In this document: positions 33,293 through 42,204 of the stretch, piece by piece
How positions within the stretch are numbered: the stretch's first letter is position 1
How the letters are laid out: every line of letters starts with the position of its first letter
Assembly: GCF_001613125.1 (NCBI RefSeq)
Contig: NZ_BDBT01000014.1
Location: forward strand, 1-64,000
Reading direction: 5' to 3'
Source: Nocardia shimofusensis NBRC 100134
Lineage (GTDB): Bacteria; Actinomycetota; Actinomycetes; Mycobacteriales; Mycobacteriaceae
DNA: 64,000 bases
Made by a program: the position numbers and the translations under genes
The notes under the pieces: model-generated
The model's database searches: none
What the model saw: the letters and a program-made list of their open reading frames with translations, nothing else
Told to the model about the DNA's origin: nothing

Positions 33293-34498
33293 CTAATTGT
33301 TGGCGCGTTGGATGGAGCGTCGGACCAGGCCGCGGATGCCGGGGAGTTGGATAGCGCGGAGCATGAGTTCGCCCGCCCAGACGTGCGCGCGTGACGGTGG
33401 GGCGAATCGGCTCATTCCTTTGCGGGCCAATGCCTGTCGTTTGCGGACTTCGGGACGCAACGACGTCTCCCAGGAGTCCAGTGCTGTGGAGATGTCGTCG
33501 CTGTGGGCTGCTATGGCGGCGCCGAGCCGGTCGGCGCCGTCGAGGGCGAGGGCCGCCCCGTAGCCGGCGAATACGGTGACGCACCAGGCTGCGTCGCCGA
33601 GCAGAACGACTCGGCCGCGACTCCAGCGGTCCATGACGACTTGGCCGACCGAGTCGAAGTAGGCGGCAGCAGGGTCGGCCTCGAGTTGGCGGAGGGCATC
33701 GGCGACGCCTCGGCCGAGATCTCCGAATGCTCGAGTGAGCGCGGTTGCGGGGCCGAGGGCCAGTTCCGCGTTCGGATCGGCGCTGCGGTAGGTGAAGAAC
33801 GCCGAGGACCGACCCGGCCCCAGGTTCATCACCGCGGCTGTGCGCCGGGGTCCGAGGAAGGTCGTGCCGGCACCTTCCGGTACGTGCTCGGGAACCTGTT
33901 CGAGCGGGAATGCTCCTACCATGTGGCCCAGGTCCACCTGGTAGTCGGCCTCGGGGCCGAATACCAGTTCACGGATTCGGGAGTGCACGCCGTCGGCGCC
34001 GATGAGCAGGTCGGTTCGCAGGCAGGTGCCGTCGCTGAGGGTGGCGACGACTTCGTCGGCATCCTGGGTGACTGCCTGCACGGTGGTGCCGAAACGGATG
34101 TCGGCGAGATCGGCCACCGCGTGGTAGAGCGCCGACTCCAGATCGCCGCGGAACAGGCTCAGTGCCCGATTCCCGACAGCGGCTTGTGCGACGGCGGCCG
34201 GAATCGTGAACTTTTCCCGGCCGTCCGCGTGAACCAGGATCGAGGTGAAGAACCCGATGTCACGCGAAGCCAGCGTCGGTACCAGTCCGAGCCGCTCCGC
34301 GGCGTCGTATCCGGGTCCGTGCAGATTCACCAGATAGCCGCTGCTGCGCCGGGCTTGAGCACGCTCGACCACGACGACATCCCAACCGTGCTGGTGCATC
34401 CGCAGCGCAGCAGCCAGGCCGGCGATACCGGCGCCCACGACCACTACTCGCTTCATCTCTGTCCCGGCGGCACCCGGCGCCGCGTTCTCTCCAGCCAT
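33293..34498 (-). CDS. FAD-dependent aromatic-type monooxygenase
   Basis: A 401-residue group A flavin monooxygenase: VVVVGAGIAGLAAALRMHQHGW (GxGxxG), DG motif LIGADGVHSRIRELVFG, and GD motif VVLLGDAAWCVTVFAGYGAALALDGA. The SGYLVNLHGPGYDAAERLGL segment is shared with TetX- and polyketide-hydroxylase-like enzymes, so hydroxylation of an aromatic or antibiotic-like compound is plausible. Cytoplasmic. ATG 34498 has GGAG upstream; ATG 34456 is an alternative. Two strong palindromes sit 60-111 bp upstream. Confidence 0.88.
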   Translation of the reverse strand: MAGENAAPGAAGTEMKRVVVVGAGIAGLAAALRMHQHGWDVVVVERAQARRSSGYLVNLHGPGYDAAERLGLVPTLASRDIGFFTSILVHADGREKFTIPAAVAQAAVGNRALSLFRGDLESALYHAVADLADIRFGTTVQAVTQDADEVVATLSDGTCLRTDLLIGADGVHSRIRELVFGPEADYQVDLGHMVGAFPLEQVPEHVPEGAGTTFLGPRRTAAVMNLGPGRSSAFFTYRSADPNAELALGPATALTRAFGDLGRGVADALRQLEADPAAAYFDSVGQVVMDRWSRGRVVLLGDAAWCVTVFAGYGAALALDGADRLGAAIAAHSDDISTALDSWETSLRPEVRKRQALARKGMSRFAPPSRAHVWAGELMLRAIQLPGIRGLVRRSIQRANN

Positions 34499-34557
34499 CA
34501 CTGCCACTCCTGGATCGGTCCGTTGTCGGCGAGAGCAGGGCACTGCACTCTCACCTT

Positions 34558-34580
34558 ATCGTCAACTAATAGTTGACGAT
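34558..34580. promoter_or_regulatory. Operator 1: 23-bp palindrome ATCGTCAACTA-A-TAGTTGACGAT
   Basis: Perfect 11-bp arms around one central base, 60 bp upstream of the FAD monooxygenase. Typical of a TetR-family dimer site. Confidence 0.75.
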
Positions 34581-34588
34581 GAGGGTGA

Positions 34589-34609
34589 TCGTCAACCTAC
34601 AGTTGACGA
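34589..34609. promoter_or_regulatory. Operator 2: TCGTCAAC-N5-GTTGACGA
   Basis: Perfect 8-bp arms identical to the core of operator 1. Centres are 30 bp apart, close to three helical turns, suggesting two repressor dimers on one DNA face. Confidence 0.7.
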
Positions 34610-34668
34610 ATGGCTCGTCAGGTACCACGTCCACGACGCCACACTGCGGCCTCGCCGGGTGGTGTGGG

Positions 34669-35238
34669 TCAGTCGGTGCGCAGGCGTGCGTGCATGTGCA
34701 TGTCGTGGCGGCCGTCGTGGTGGCGGCCTGCCCCGCGCAGGGTTCCTTCCAGTAGGAACCCGCACTTGCCCGCGACTCGGCAGGAGGGTTCGTTGAGCAC
34801 CGAGTGGGTGAGTTCGATGCGGTCGAAACCGATGTCGTCGAAGGCCCAGCGGGTCAGGATGTGGGCGGCGCGCGGCGCGACGGCCCGGCCGCGCCAGGCG
34901 GGCATCGTCCAGTAGGCCAGCTCGGTGACGCCTTCGGCGAGATCGGTGCGGCGCAGACCGATCCGGCCGGCCGGCTCGCCTTCGACGGTGACGGCCCACT
35001 GCCCTCGGCCGAGGGTCCAGGCCGAGCGCCAGTGGGGGATCCACTGGCGCACTTGCTCTATCGATTCGGCGGTGCGCACATGCCAGCGGCGGATCGCGGA
35101 GTCCTGGAACGCCTCGAAGACCGCGGGTGCGTCGGTGTCGGCCCAGGGGCGGAGCGCAAGGCCGTCCGCGCCGGTCAGTGTCGGTTGCGCGGTGGTGAAC
35201 CTGGCGGGATCGATTGTCCCCGGCAAGAACTCGGGCAT
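34669..35238 (-). CDS. GNAT acetyltransferase (RimJ/RimL-like)
   Basis: A 189-residue N-acetyltransferase: LRPWADTDAPAVFEAFQD, GRIGLRRTDLAEGVTELAYW and the acetyl-CoA-binding MPAWRGRAVAPRAAHILTRWAFDDIGFDRIEL, with a closing AGKCGFLLEGTLRGA. It would acetylate an amino group of a protein or small molecule. The Q/RxxGxG/A loop appears as RGRAVA, slightly divergent. Cytoplasmic. It shares a strand with the FAD monooxygenase and lies between it and the exopolysaccharide region. Confidence 0.85.
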   Translation of the reverse strand: MPEFLPGTIDPARFTTAQPTLTGADGLALRPWADTDAPAVFEAFQDSAIRRWHVRTAESIEQVRQWIPHWRSAWTLGRGQWAVTVEGEPAGRIGLRRTDLAEGVTELAYWTMPAWRGRAVAPRAAHILTRWAFDDIGFDRIELTHSVLNEPSCRVAGKCGFLLEGTLRGAGRHHDGRHDMHMHARLRTD

Positions 35239-35389
35239 TTCGTCATTGTCCGCCCTCGGGATCGACGGCGCAGCCGAGTGCAGCGGTATGTCCCGTTGTG
35301 CGGGAATTGTTGCACCAGCGCGGATCAGGCGACGTGCCGGTGTCGCGAAGGTGCCGCCGGGTCGGCTCGCGCGCTTCTATCATGGTGTT

Positions 35390-36004
35390 ATGCCTGATAA
35401 CTATGGTGGAAGGCAGGTCGCGTCGCAGGTCCGCGGTGGGCGGGAGGCGATGCTGGTGCTCGGCGCCGCGTCCTTGGTGCTGGGGGTCGTGGTCGCGCTG
35501 TGGCCCGGTAAATCGATTCCTATGCTCGAGCTGCTGGTGGGTGGGTATCTGGCGCTGAGCGCGGGAGTTCAGGTGGTCCTCGCGGCGGGGGCGCGGTTCG
35601 CGTGGCCGTTGCGTGGGTTGCTGGTGATCAGCGCGGCGCTGACGGTGATGCTCGCGGTGGTGTGTGCGCAGGGCGGCAATTCGGTGCCGATGCTGTCGAT
35701 GTGGCTGGGGATGGGGCTGACGTTCCGAGGGGTGAGTCAGGCGATGGTGTCGGTGTGGGACGACCAGCTGTCCGATCCGGGACGCCACGAATTGTCCGGG
35801 GTGGCGACGGCGGTGGTGGGCGTGGTGTTGCTGATCGTTCCGCTGGAATCGACGGCGGCGCTCGGCTGGGCGGGCGGGGCCGCGTTGATCGTGCTGGGGG
35901 CGGCGGAGTTCGCGCTCGCCGGTGTCGGGCGCGGCGAGACCAGGACGGCGTGGTCACGCCGCGGGTCGATGCAGTCCGCCGGGTGGCCGCGGCCGGTTCA
36001 GTAG
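35390..36004 (+). CDS. HdeD/DUF308-type membrane protein
   Basis: A 204-residue protein with six hydrophobic segments arranged as three repeats of a helical pair, each with G-rich turns (AMLVLGAASLVLGVVVALWPGKSIPMLELLVGGYLALSAGVQ; WPLRGLLVISAALTVMLAV; TAVVGVVLLIVPLES). This matches the short HdeD-family repeat (DUF308). HdeD aids acid resistance in E. coli; the actinobacterial role is unknown. ATG 35390 begins the sequence after a CATGGTGTT leader. Its 3' end overlaps the WbaP-like gene by 7 bp, tail to tail. Confidence 0.8.
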   Translation: MPDNYGGRQVASQVRGGREAMLVLGAASLVLGVVVALWPGKSIPMLELLVGGYLALSAGVQVVLAAGARFAWPLRGLLVISAALTVMLAVVCAQGGNSVPMLSMWLGMGLTFRGVSQAMVSVWDDQLSDPGRHELSGVATAVVGVVLLIVPLESTAALGWAGGAALIVLGAAEFALAGVGRGETRTAWSRRGSMQSAGWPRPVQ

Positions 36005-37494
36005 GCTCCTTCGCCCTTGGCGACGGTGTGCAGGGTGCGGGTGATGATCGACAGATCCAGTGCCATCGACCAGTTCTCGACATAGGAGATGTCCAGCTCC
36101 ACCGACTCCTCGGGGGAGAGGTTCGAGCGGCCGCTGACCTGCCACAGGCCGGTGATGCCGGGGCGCACCAGCAGCCGGCGGCGCATGATGCCGTCGTAGG
36201 AGTGCACTTCGCGGCGCACCTGTGGCCGGGGGCCGACCACGCTCATGTCGCGGCGCAGGACATTGAAGAACTGGGGCAGCTCGTCGAGGCTGTATTTGCG
36301 CAGGAACCGGCCGATGGGGGTCACGCGGGGGTCGTTCTTCAGTTTGAAGAACAGCGGGTTGCCGCCGTTGGCGCTGATCAGCGAGTCGGCCTTGCGGTCG
36401 GCGTGGGCGTACATGCTGCGGAACTTGATCATCTGGAACGGCTTGCCGTCCATGCCGATCCGTTCGGACAGGTAGAACACCGGGCCGTGGCTGGTGCATT
36501 TCACCGCGACGGCGATGGCCAGCAGCAGCGGGCAGATGAGTGTCACCACCAGTGTGGCGAAGCAGATGTCGAACACCGCTTTGCTCAGCGACAGCGCGCG
36601 GTCGTATTGGGGGCGTTCGATGTGCAGCATGGGCATGCCGCCGAGCAGTTGCGCGGACATGCGGGTGCCGGAGATGTCCATGACGCCGGGCGCGACGATC
36701 AGCTCCACGCCGAAGGAATCCAGATCCCAGGCCAGGCGGCGGATGTCGCGCGGACCGAGTCGGTCGGTGGCCATGACCACGACAGTGTCGGCTTCGGTGC
36801 GCCGCGCGGCGCGCAGCACCGACCGGTCGTCGCCGGCGACGGGGATCTCGCGTCCGGCGACGGTGAGGGTGGCCGGTTCGGCCGGGTCGGCGCCGGTGGA
36901 GGTGCACACCCCGACCACGTCGTAGCCGTAGTGGGGGTGGCGGGCCAGCGTGGTGGCGATGGCGGTGGCGGCGTCGGCGCCGCCGACGACGAGCACCGAG
37001 CGACGGTAGCGGCCGAGGGCGCGGTGGCGGGTGGTGTGGCCGCGCCACAACGCGCGGGTCAGTGCCAGGCCGAGCAGGCCGAGTGGCATGGCCACGAGGA
37101 TGTAGTCGCGGACGGCGCCGAGATCGGTGACGACGGCGATGATGGCGGTGACGCCGAATGCTCGCAGGGTCGCGCCGGCCAGTCTGCGGTTTTCCTCGAC
37201 GACGCCGGTGCGGTGGGAGCGAGAGTCGTTCCAGCCCAGGCCGATCGACCACGCCAGGGCGATCGCGACCGAGAGCGCGGTGTCGGCGACGGTGCGGTCG
37301 GGTGTCCAGGTCAGCAGGTTCGTGGGGCCGGTGCCGACGGTGACGAGTTGGGCGAGCAGCACCGCGGCGGTGACGACGAGGGTGTCGGTGGCGATGAGGC
37401 GGCGTAGATAGTTCGCGCGCCAGCGGTCACGCTCACCCGGACGGGAGAAATGCAGATCTACGGCACCGTTGGTGCCGGTGAGATCGAGGACCAT
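35998..37494 (-). CDS. Polyprenyl phosphoglycosyltransferase (WbaP/CpsE-like)
   Basis: A 498-residue initiating enzyme of polysaccharide synthesis. It has an N-terminal set of about four membrane segments, a soluble CoA-binding-like domain (RSVLVVGGADAATAIATTLARHPHYGYDVVGVC), then the catalytic part: a reentrant-helix region (KAVFDICFATLVVTLICPLLL), KFRSMY, LRKYSLDELPQFFNVLRRDMSVVGPRP and RPGITGLWQVSGRS. It transfers a sugar-1-phosphate from a nucleotide sugar to undecaprenyl phosphate at the inner face of the membrane. Divergent from the export/assembly genes, with a 440-bp promoter region between. Confidence 0.93.
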   Translation of the reverse strand: MVLDLTGTNGAVDLHFSRPGERDRWRANYLRRLIATDTLVVTAAVLLAQLVTVGTGPTNLLTWTPDRTVADTALSVAIALAWSIGLGWNDSRSHRTGVVEENRRLAGATLRAFGVTAIIAVVTDLGAVRDYILVAMPLGLLGLALTRALWRGHTTRHRALGRYRRSVLVVGGADAATAIATTLARHPHYGYDVVGVCTSTGADPAEPATLTVAGREIPVAGDDRSVLRAARRTEADTVVVMATDRLGPRDIRRLAWDLDSFGVELIVAPGVMDISGTRMSAQLLGGMPMLHIERPQYDRALSLSKAVFDICFATLVVTLICPLLLAIAVAVKCTSHGPVFYLSERIGMDGKPFQMIKFRSMYAHADRKADSLISANGGNPLFFKLKNDPRVTPIGRFLRKYSLDELPQFFNVLRRDMSVVGPRPQVRREVHSYDGIMRRRLLVRPGITGLWQVSGRSNLSPEESVELDISYVENWSMALDLSIITRTLHTVAKGEGAY

Positions 37495-37937
37495 CGAGAG
37501 AAATACCTAGCTTGAACCTTGAACCGTCGTATTCCAGCCCCCGAAAATAGGGGCGGAATGCCTGCCTGTGACAGCACGTCCGGCGACGCCATGCGGAGAC
37601 GATTCGAAGCCGGGCCGATCTGTTGCGAAAGTATTGCCACATAACGGCGTTGGGCACAAGTGGTGCGATCGAGATCACAGTGTAACGGGGTCTGGTCGGG
37701 GTATACGCGTATGCGCTCGAAAGGGGTGGGCCGGGCTCCGGTGGCGAATTCTCGGCGTGACCGGGCGGCCGGATCGATAACTGCTGGTGTGCTGCGCCGG
37801 GGCGGTAAAGAGCATCGATCGAACGGACGACTCGCGGATTCGGCGTGCGAGTGCTAGCTTTCCGGGGTCGGCAGAGAAGTCGCTTCTCGGGCTGCGGGGC
37901 GCCGCCGACGGTTAGGTTTGTTTTCGAGTGGAGCCCG
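37495..37937. promoter_or_regulatory. Divergent promoter region of the exopolysaccharide locus
   Basis: About 440 bp without a gene. It contains GCCCC-N8-GGGGC near 37537, ATACGCGTAT (37703-37712), several AT-containing hexamers and the leader of the first cluster gene. Both the WbaP-like gene and the long plus-strand gene set should be expressed from here. Confidence 0.55.
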
Positions 37938-39182
37938 GTGTTGCGTTGTCGTCTGTGTGACTCTTCTCGGTTGAGCAGTGTGCTCGACCTGGGAGCCACA
38001 CCTCCGTGTGAGAAATTCCTGTCCGCCGATGAGCTGGACCGGCCCGAACCCACTTATCCGCTGCATCTGCGGGTGTGTGAGGACTGCCTGCTGGCGCAGA
38101 TCCCGGCGTTGATCACCCCGGAAGAGACGTTCACCGAATACGCCTACTTCTCCTCCTACTCCGATTCCTGGGTGCGGCACGCGCGCGAGTTCGTCGCCGG
38201 CGCCGTCGCGCGGCTGGGGCTCGGTGGCGAATCGTTCGTGGTGGAGGTGGCCAGCAACGACGGCTACCTGCTGCGTCACGTCGTCGAGGCGGGCGTGCCG
38301 TGCCTGGGTATCGAGCCTTCGGTGAATGTGGGCGCGGCCGCGCGCGAGGCTGGTGTGCCGACGCTGACCCGGTTTCTGGACCCGGAGCTGGCCGGACAGG
38401 TGCGTGCCGAGCACGGGCCCGCGGACCTGGTGGTCGCCAACAACGTCTACGCGCACATCCCGGACCTGCTCGGATTCACCCGTGCGCTGGCCACGCTGGT
38501 GGCCGAGGACGGGTGGATCTCCATCGAGGTGCATCACGCGCTGAATCTGGTGCGGCACGGACAGTTCGACACCATCTATCACGAGCATTTCCAGTACTAC
38601 ACGCTGGATTCGGCGCAGCGAGCGCTGGCCACGGCCGGTCTGGCCGTCGCCGACGTCGAGGAGTTGGGCACCCACGGCGGATCGTTGCGGATCTGGGCGC
38701 GCCCGCGGGCGGTCGCCGAGCCGACGGCGCGGGTGGGCCGGGTGCTCGCGGCCGAGGCCGCTGCGGGTCTGCACACCGTCGCCGGATGGGACGTGCTGCG
38801 CACCCGCGCCCAAGCGGTGCGGCAGGATCTGCTGCGGTTTCTGCTCGATCAGCGAGCGGCCGGCAAACGGGTTGTCGGCTACGGCGCGCCGGGCAAGGGC
38901 AACACGTTGCTCAACTACTGCGGTATCCGCCCGGATCTGCTCGAGTACACCGTGGATCGCAACCCCTACAAGCACGGCCGGTTCACCCCGGGTACCCGCA
39001 TTCCGATCCACGCTCCCGAACGCATCGACGCGGACCGTCCGGATGTGGTGGTGGTGTTGCCGTGGAATCTGGAGGCGGAGCTGACCGCGCAACTGGCCCA
39101 TATCGGTGCGTGGGGTGGGCGGCTGGTGTTCCCGATGCCCACGGTGCGGGTGGTCGAGCCGATGGAGGTCGGTGCGCGGTGA
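37938..39182 (+). CDS. Sugar C-methyltransferase-family protein 1 (NovU/TylC-III-like)
   Basis: A 414-residue three-part protein: N-terminal zinc-binding part (C4-x-x-C7 ... VCEDC), the methyltransferase core (EVASNDGYLLRHV) with VANNVYAHIPDL, and a C-terminal domain (VVGYGAPGKGNTLLNYCG). Such enzymes C-methylate NDP-4-keto-deoxysugars in antibiotic and O-antigen pathways. GTG start at the zinc motif. It opens the plus-strand set and overlaps the cytidylyltransferase by 4 bp, so it probably works on the CDP-sugar. Confidence 0.88.
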   Translation: MLRCRLCDSSRLSSVLDLGATPPCEKFLSADELDRPEPTYPLHLRVCEDCLLAQIPALITPEETFTEYAYFSSYSDSWVRHAREFVAGAVARLGLGGESFVVEVASNDGYLLRHVVEAGVPCLGIEPSVNVGAAAREAGVPTLTRFLDPELAGQVRAEHGPADLVVANNVYAHIPDLLGFTRALATLVAEDGWISIEVHHALNLVRHGQFDTIYHEHFQYYTLDSAQRALATAGLAVADVEELGTHGGSLRIWARPRAVAEPTARVGRVLAAEAAAGLHTVAGWDVLRTRAQAVRQDLLRFLLDQRAAGKRVVGYGAPGKGNTLLNYCGIRPDLLEYTVDRNPYKHGRFTPGTRIPIHAPERIDADRPDVVVVLPWNLEAELTAQLAHIGAWGGRLVFPMPTVRVVEPMEVGAR

Positions 39183-39961
39183 AGGTCGTGCTCTTCTGCG
39201 GCGGGTACGGCATGCGGATGCGTTCCGGTGACGGCGACGGCGTGCCCAAGCCGATGCAATTGGTCGGTCCGCGCCCGCTGATCTGGCATGTGATGCGCTA
39301 TTACGCGCACTTCGGGCACACCGAGTTCATCCTGTGCCTGGGCTACGGCGCTCACCACATCAAGGACTTCTTCCTCACCTATCGGGAGACGATGTCCAAC
39401 GACTTCGTCATCCGTGGCGGCGAGGTGCAGCTGCTGGGTTCCGACATCGCGGACTGGACGATCACCTTCGTCGACACCGGGGTGGAATCGGCGATCGGGG
39501 AGCGGCTGCGGCGGGTGCGCCCGTACCTCGACGGCGACGAGATGTTCCTGGCGAACTACTCCGACGTGCTGACCGACGCGCCCCTGGACCTGATGGTCGA
39601 GAAGTTCCGGGACTCGGAGGCCGCGGCGTCGATGATGATCGTGCCGCCGCAGTCGTCGTTCCACTGCGTGGATGTGCTGCCGGGCGGGGAGATCAAGAAC
39701 ATCACCCCGGTCGCGAAGCTGCCGATATGGGAGAACGGCGGGTTCTTCGTCCTCACCCAGGAGATCTTCGATCACCTGCCCGAGAACGGGGACCTGGTCG
39801 AAGACGCCTGCGGGGCGCTGGCCGCCCAGGGCAGGCTGTTCGGCTACCAGCACTTCGGGTTCTGGAAACCGGCCGACACGTTCAAGGAACGCGCCGAGCT
39901 CGACGCCGGATACGTCCGGGGCGAGCGGCCGTGGATGGTGTGGGAGCGTCCGGCGCGGTGA
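39179..39961 (+). CDS. Glucose-1-phosphate cytidylyltransferase-like nucleotidyltransferase
   Basis: A 260-residue sugar-phosphate nucleotidyltransferase. The signature VVLFCGGYGMRMR then PKPMQLVGPRPL binds nucleotide and sugar phosphate; FLANYSDVLTDAPL holds the metal-binding Asp, and WENGGFFVLTQEIFDHL completes the fold. Length and the HHIKDFFLTYRE segment match glucose-1-phosphate cytidylyltransferases (RfbF), so CDP-glucose is the likely product. GTG start overlaps the preceding stop by 4 bp. No clear CDP-glucose 4,6-dehydratase is present; the SDR at 40612 may serve. Confidence 0.87.
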   Translation: MKVVLFCGGYGMRMRSGDGDGVPKPMQLVGPRPLIWHVMRYYAHFGHTEFILCLGYGAHHIKDFFLTYRETMSNDFVIRGGEVQLLGSDIADWTITFVDTGVESAIGERLRRVRPYLDGDEMFLANYSDVLTDAPLDLMVEKFRDSEAAASMMIVPPQSSFHCVDVLPGGEIKNITPVAKLPIWENGGFFVLTQEIFDHLPENGDLVEDACGALAAQGRLFGYQHFGFWKPADTFKERAELDAGYVRGERPWMVWERPAR

Positions 39962-40608
39962 TCACACTGACCCCGTCGCGGCTCACCGAGATCGCGATGC
40001 TCGGTGCGCACTGTGACGACATCGCCATCGGCATGGGCGCGACCCTGCTGACCGTCGCCGCCGCCAACCCGGGCCTGCGGGTGCGTGCGCTGGTGCTCTC
40101 CGGCGGCGGCACCGACCGTGCTGCCGAGGAACGGCACGCGCTCGAATCCTTCTGCCCTGGAGCCGATCTCGAACTGACCGTGCTCGACGTGCCGGACGGG
40201 CGCGCGCCCGCGCACTGGGACCGGATCAAGGACGCACTCGCGGCGTTCCGGGCAGGCGTCGAACCGCAGCTGGTGTTCGCGCCGCAGCGCGCCGACGCCC
40301 ACCAGGACCACCGTCTGCTGGCCGAGCTGGTGCCCACCGAGTTCCGCGACCACGCGGTGTTCGGCTACGAGATCCTCAAGTGGGAGACCGACACCCCGCG
40401 CCCGAACGTGCTGCATCCGGTGACCCCGGAGATCGCCCGGCGCAAAGCCGAACTGCTGGCGCGGTGCTATCGCTCCCAAGCCCACCGGGACTGGTTCGAC
40501 GACGAGTCGTTCCTCGGTCTCGCGCGCCTGCGGGGCGTGCAATGCCACGCCGGGTACGCGGAGGGTTTCGTGGTGGACAAACTGATCGTCGATTTCGGAG
40601 GTGCGTAG
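39958..40608 (+). CDS. PIG-L family deacetylase
   Basis: A 216-residue LmbE/PIG-L zinc hydrolase: the metal motif reads G-A-H-C-D-D (canonical AHPDD) at about residues 16-21, followed by GMGATLLTV, and HQDHRLL carries the distal histidine. Such enzymes remove N-acetyl from GlcNAc-type sugars or lipids. Here it probably deacetylates an amino sugar in the polysaccharide pathway, which fits the aminotransferase at 53902. GTG start with 4-bp overlap. Confidence 0.88.
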   Translation: MITLTPSRLTEIAMLGAHCDDIAIGMGATLLTVAAANPGLRVRALVLSGGGTDRAAEERHALESFCPGADLELTVLDVPDGRAPAHWDRIKDALAAFRAGVEPQLVFAPQRADAHQDHRLLAELVPTEFRDHAVFGYEILKWETDTPRPNVLHPVTPEIARRKAELLARCYRSQAHRDWFDDESFLGLARLRGVQCHAGYAEGFVVDKLIVDFGGA

Positions 40609-40611
40609 CAG

Positions 40612-41640
40612 ATGCGTGTTCTGGTCACCGGCTACCAGGGGTACCTGGGAACGGTCATGACCCCGGTGCTGGCCGCGCGCGGGCACGAGGTCGTCGGCTT
40701 GGACACCGGATATTTCGCCGACTGCGTGCTCGGCGGTGAACCCGCCGATCCGCCCGGGGTGGCGCTGGATCTGCGCGACGTGCGGGCCGAGCATCTGACC
40801 GGTGTCGACGCGGTGGTGCATCTGGCGGCGCTGTCGAATGATCCGTTGGGGGCGCTGGTCCCGCAGATCACCCACGACATCAACCATCACGCGTCGGTGC
40901 GCCTGGCGCGGCTGGCCAAGGACGCCGGGGTGCGCCGGTTCCTGTACGCCTCGACGTGCTCGGTGTACGGCGCCGCCGGTGACGGGCTGGTCGACGAGTC
41001 CGCGCCGTTGCGTCCACTGACCCCTTACGCGCAGAGCAAAGTGCGTGTCGAGGACGATCTGCTGGCGATGGCCGACGCCGATTTCGCGCCGGTGTTCCTG
41101 CGCAACGCGACGGCGTTCGGGTTCTCGCCGCGGCTGCGCGCCGACATCGTGCTCAACAATCTGGTCGGGCACGCGGTGCTCGACGGGGTGGTGAAGGTGC
41201 TTTCCGACGGCACGCCGTGGCGTCCGCTGGTGCATGCCGCCGATATCGCCGAGGCGTTCGCGGTGTGCTTGGAGGCGCCGGTGGACACGATTTCCGGGCG
41301 CGCCTACAACATCGGCACCGAGGTCAACAACCGGACTGTCGCCGAGATCGCCGAGGCGGTGGCCGCGGTGGTGCCCGGCTCGAAGGTCGTCATCACCGGG
41401 GAGTCCGGCGCCGATCCGCGTTCCTATCGGGTGGATTTCGGTGCGGCTCGGCGGGAGCTGGGGTTCCAGGCGCGCTGGAGCATCGCCGACGGCGCGCAGG
41501 AGCTGTATCGGGAGTACATCGCGCGCGGATTGACCGCGCAGGATTTCGCGGGCCGGTTCGTGCGGTTGGCGCGGCTGCGGGCGCTGGGTGAATCCGGTGC
41601 GGTCGACGCCGAGCTGCGCCGGGTCAGGGCCGGTGCGTGA
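40612..41640 (+). CDS. NAD-dependent sugar epimerase/dehydratase (extended SDR)
   Basis: A 342-residue extended SDR: nucleotide loop VLVTGYQGYLG (GxxGxxG), STCSVYG, the catalytic Y-A-Q-S-K, and PLVHAADIAEAFAVCL. It acts on an NDP-sugar as epimerase, dehydratase or reductase. The order in this locus (cytidylyltransferase, PIG-L, SDR) suggests a CDP-sugar. The family alone does not fix the reaction. Its 3' end overlaps the convergent RmlC-like gene by 17 bp. Confidence 0.88.
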   Translation: MRVLVTGYQGYLGTVMTPVLAARGHEVVGLDTGYFADCVLGGEPADPPGVALDLRDVRAEHLTGVDAVVHLAALSNDPLGALVPQITHDINHHASVRLARLAKDAGVRRFLYASTCSVYGAAGDGLVDESAPLRPLTPYAQSKVRVEDDLLAMADADFAPVFLRNATAFGFSPRLRADIVLNNLVGHAVLDGVVKVLSDGTPWRPLVHAADIAEAFAVCLEAPVDTISGRAYNIGTEVNNRTVAEIAEAVAAVVPGSKVVITGESGADPRSYRVDFGAARRELGFQARWSIADGAQELYREYIARGLTAQDFAGRFVRLARLRALGESGAVDAELRRVRAGA

Positions 41641-42190
41641 GGTGTGCGGAGTCGATCAGCTCCTGCCAGCTGCCCGCGGCGCGGTCGCGGGCGGAGATCA
41701 CGGTGACCGGCAGCGGCCATGCGACGGCGAGGTCGGGGTCGTCGTAGGCCACCGCCAGGTCCTCGGCCGGGTCGTGCGGGCGGTCGATGCGGTAGCAGAC
41801 GTCGGCGGTGCCGGTCAGCGCCTGGAAGCCGTGCAGGAAGCCCGGCGGGACGTAGAGGTGATGGAAGTCGGTGTCGTCGAGGCGGAACGCCTGATGGCGG
41901 CCGAAGGTCGGCGAGCCGGGGCGGATGTCGACGAGCACGTCGTGCACGGCGCCGTGGGAGCAGCGGACCAGTTTGGCTTCGCCTGCTCCGCGGCGTCCGT
42001 GCAGTCCGCGCACCACACCGCGCCGCGACCGGGACTGGGAGTCCTGCACGAAGCGTGCCGCCGCGCCGGCGCCGTGAGCGGTGTCGAAGACCTCGGCGTC
42101 GAAGGTGCGGGTGAACAGTCCGCGTTCGTCGTGGAACGGTTCGGGGATCAGCAGCTCGACATCGGCGAGTTCGGTGGTCTGGATGCGCAC
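41624..42190 (-). CDS. dTDP-4-dehydrorhamnose 3,5-epimerase-like protein, antisense within the operon
   Basis: A 188-residue RmlC-family cupin: FHDERGLFTRTF, VRGLHGRRGAGEAKLVRCSHG (catalytic His in RGLH), VYVP replaced by LYVPPGFLHGFQAL and the YDDPDLAVAWPL closing strand. It epimerises C3/C5 of a 4-keto sugar nucleotide. It is the only minus-strand gene inside the plus-strand set: its 3' end overlaps the SDR gene by 17 bp and its GTG start is 14 bp from the next plus-strand start, so cluster transcription must cross it antisense. Confidence 0.88.
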   Translation of the reverse strand: MRIQTTELADVELLIPEPFHDERGLFTRTFDAEVFDTAHGAGAAARFVQDSQSRSRRGVVRGLHGRRGAGEAKLVRCSHGAVHDVLVDIRPGSPTFGRHQAFRLDDTDFHHLYVPPGFLHGFQALTGTADVCYRIDRPHDPAEDLAVAYDDPDLAVAWPLPVTVISARDRAAGSWQELIDSAHLTHRP

Positions 42191-42204
42191 CCGGTGATGG
42201 TGCC

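Noticed and set aside
35602-37407. Plus-strand frame of about 600 codons over the WbaP-like gene
   Set aside because: Antisense to a strong family match; low-complexity Gly/Val/Ala sequence.
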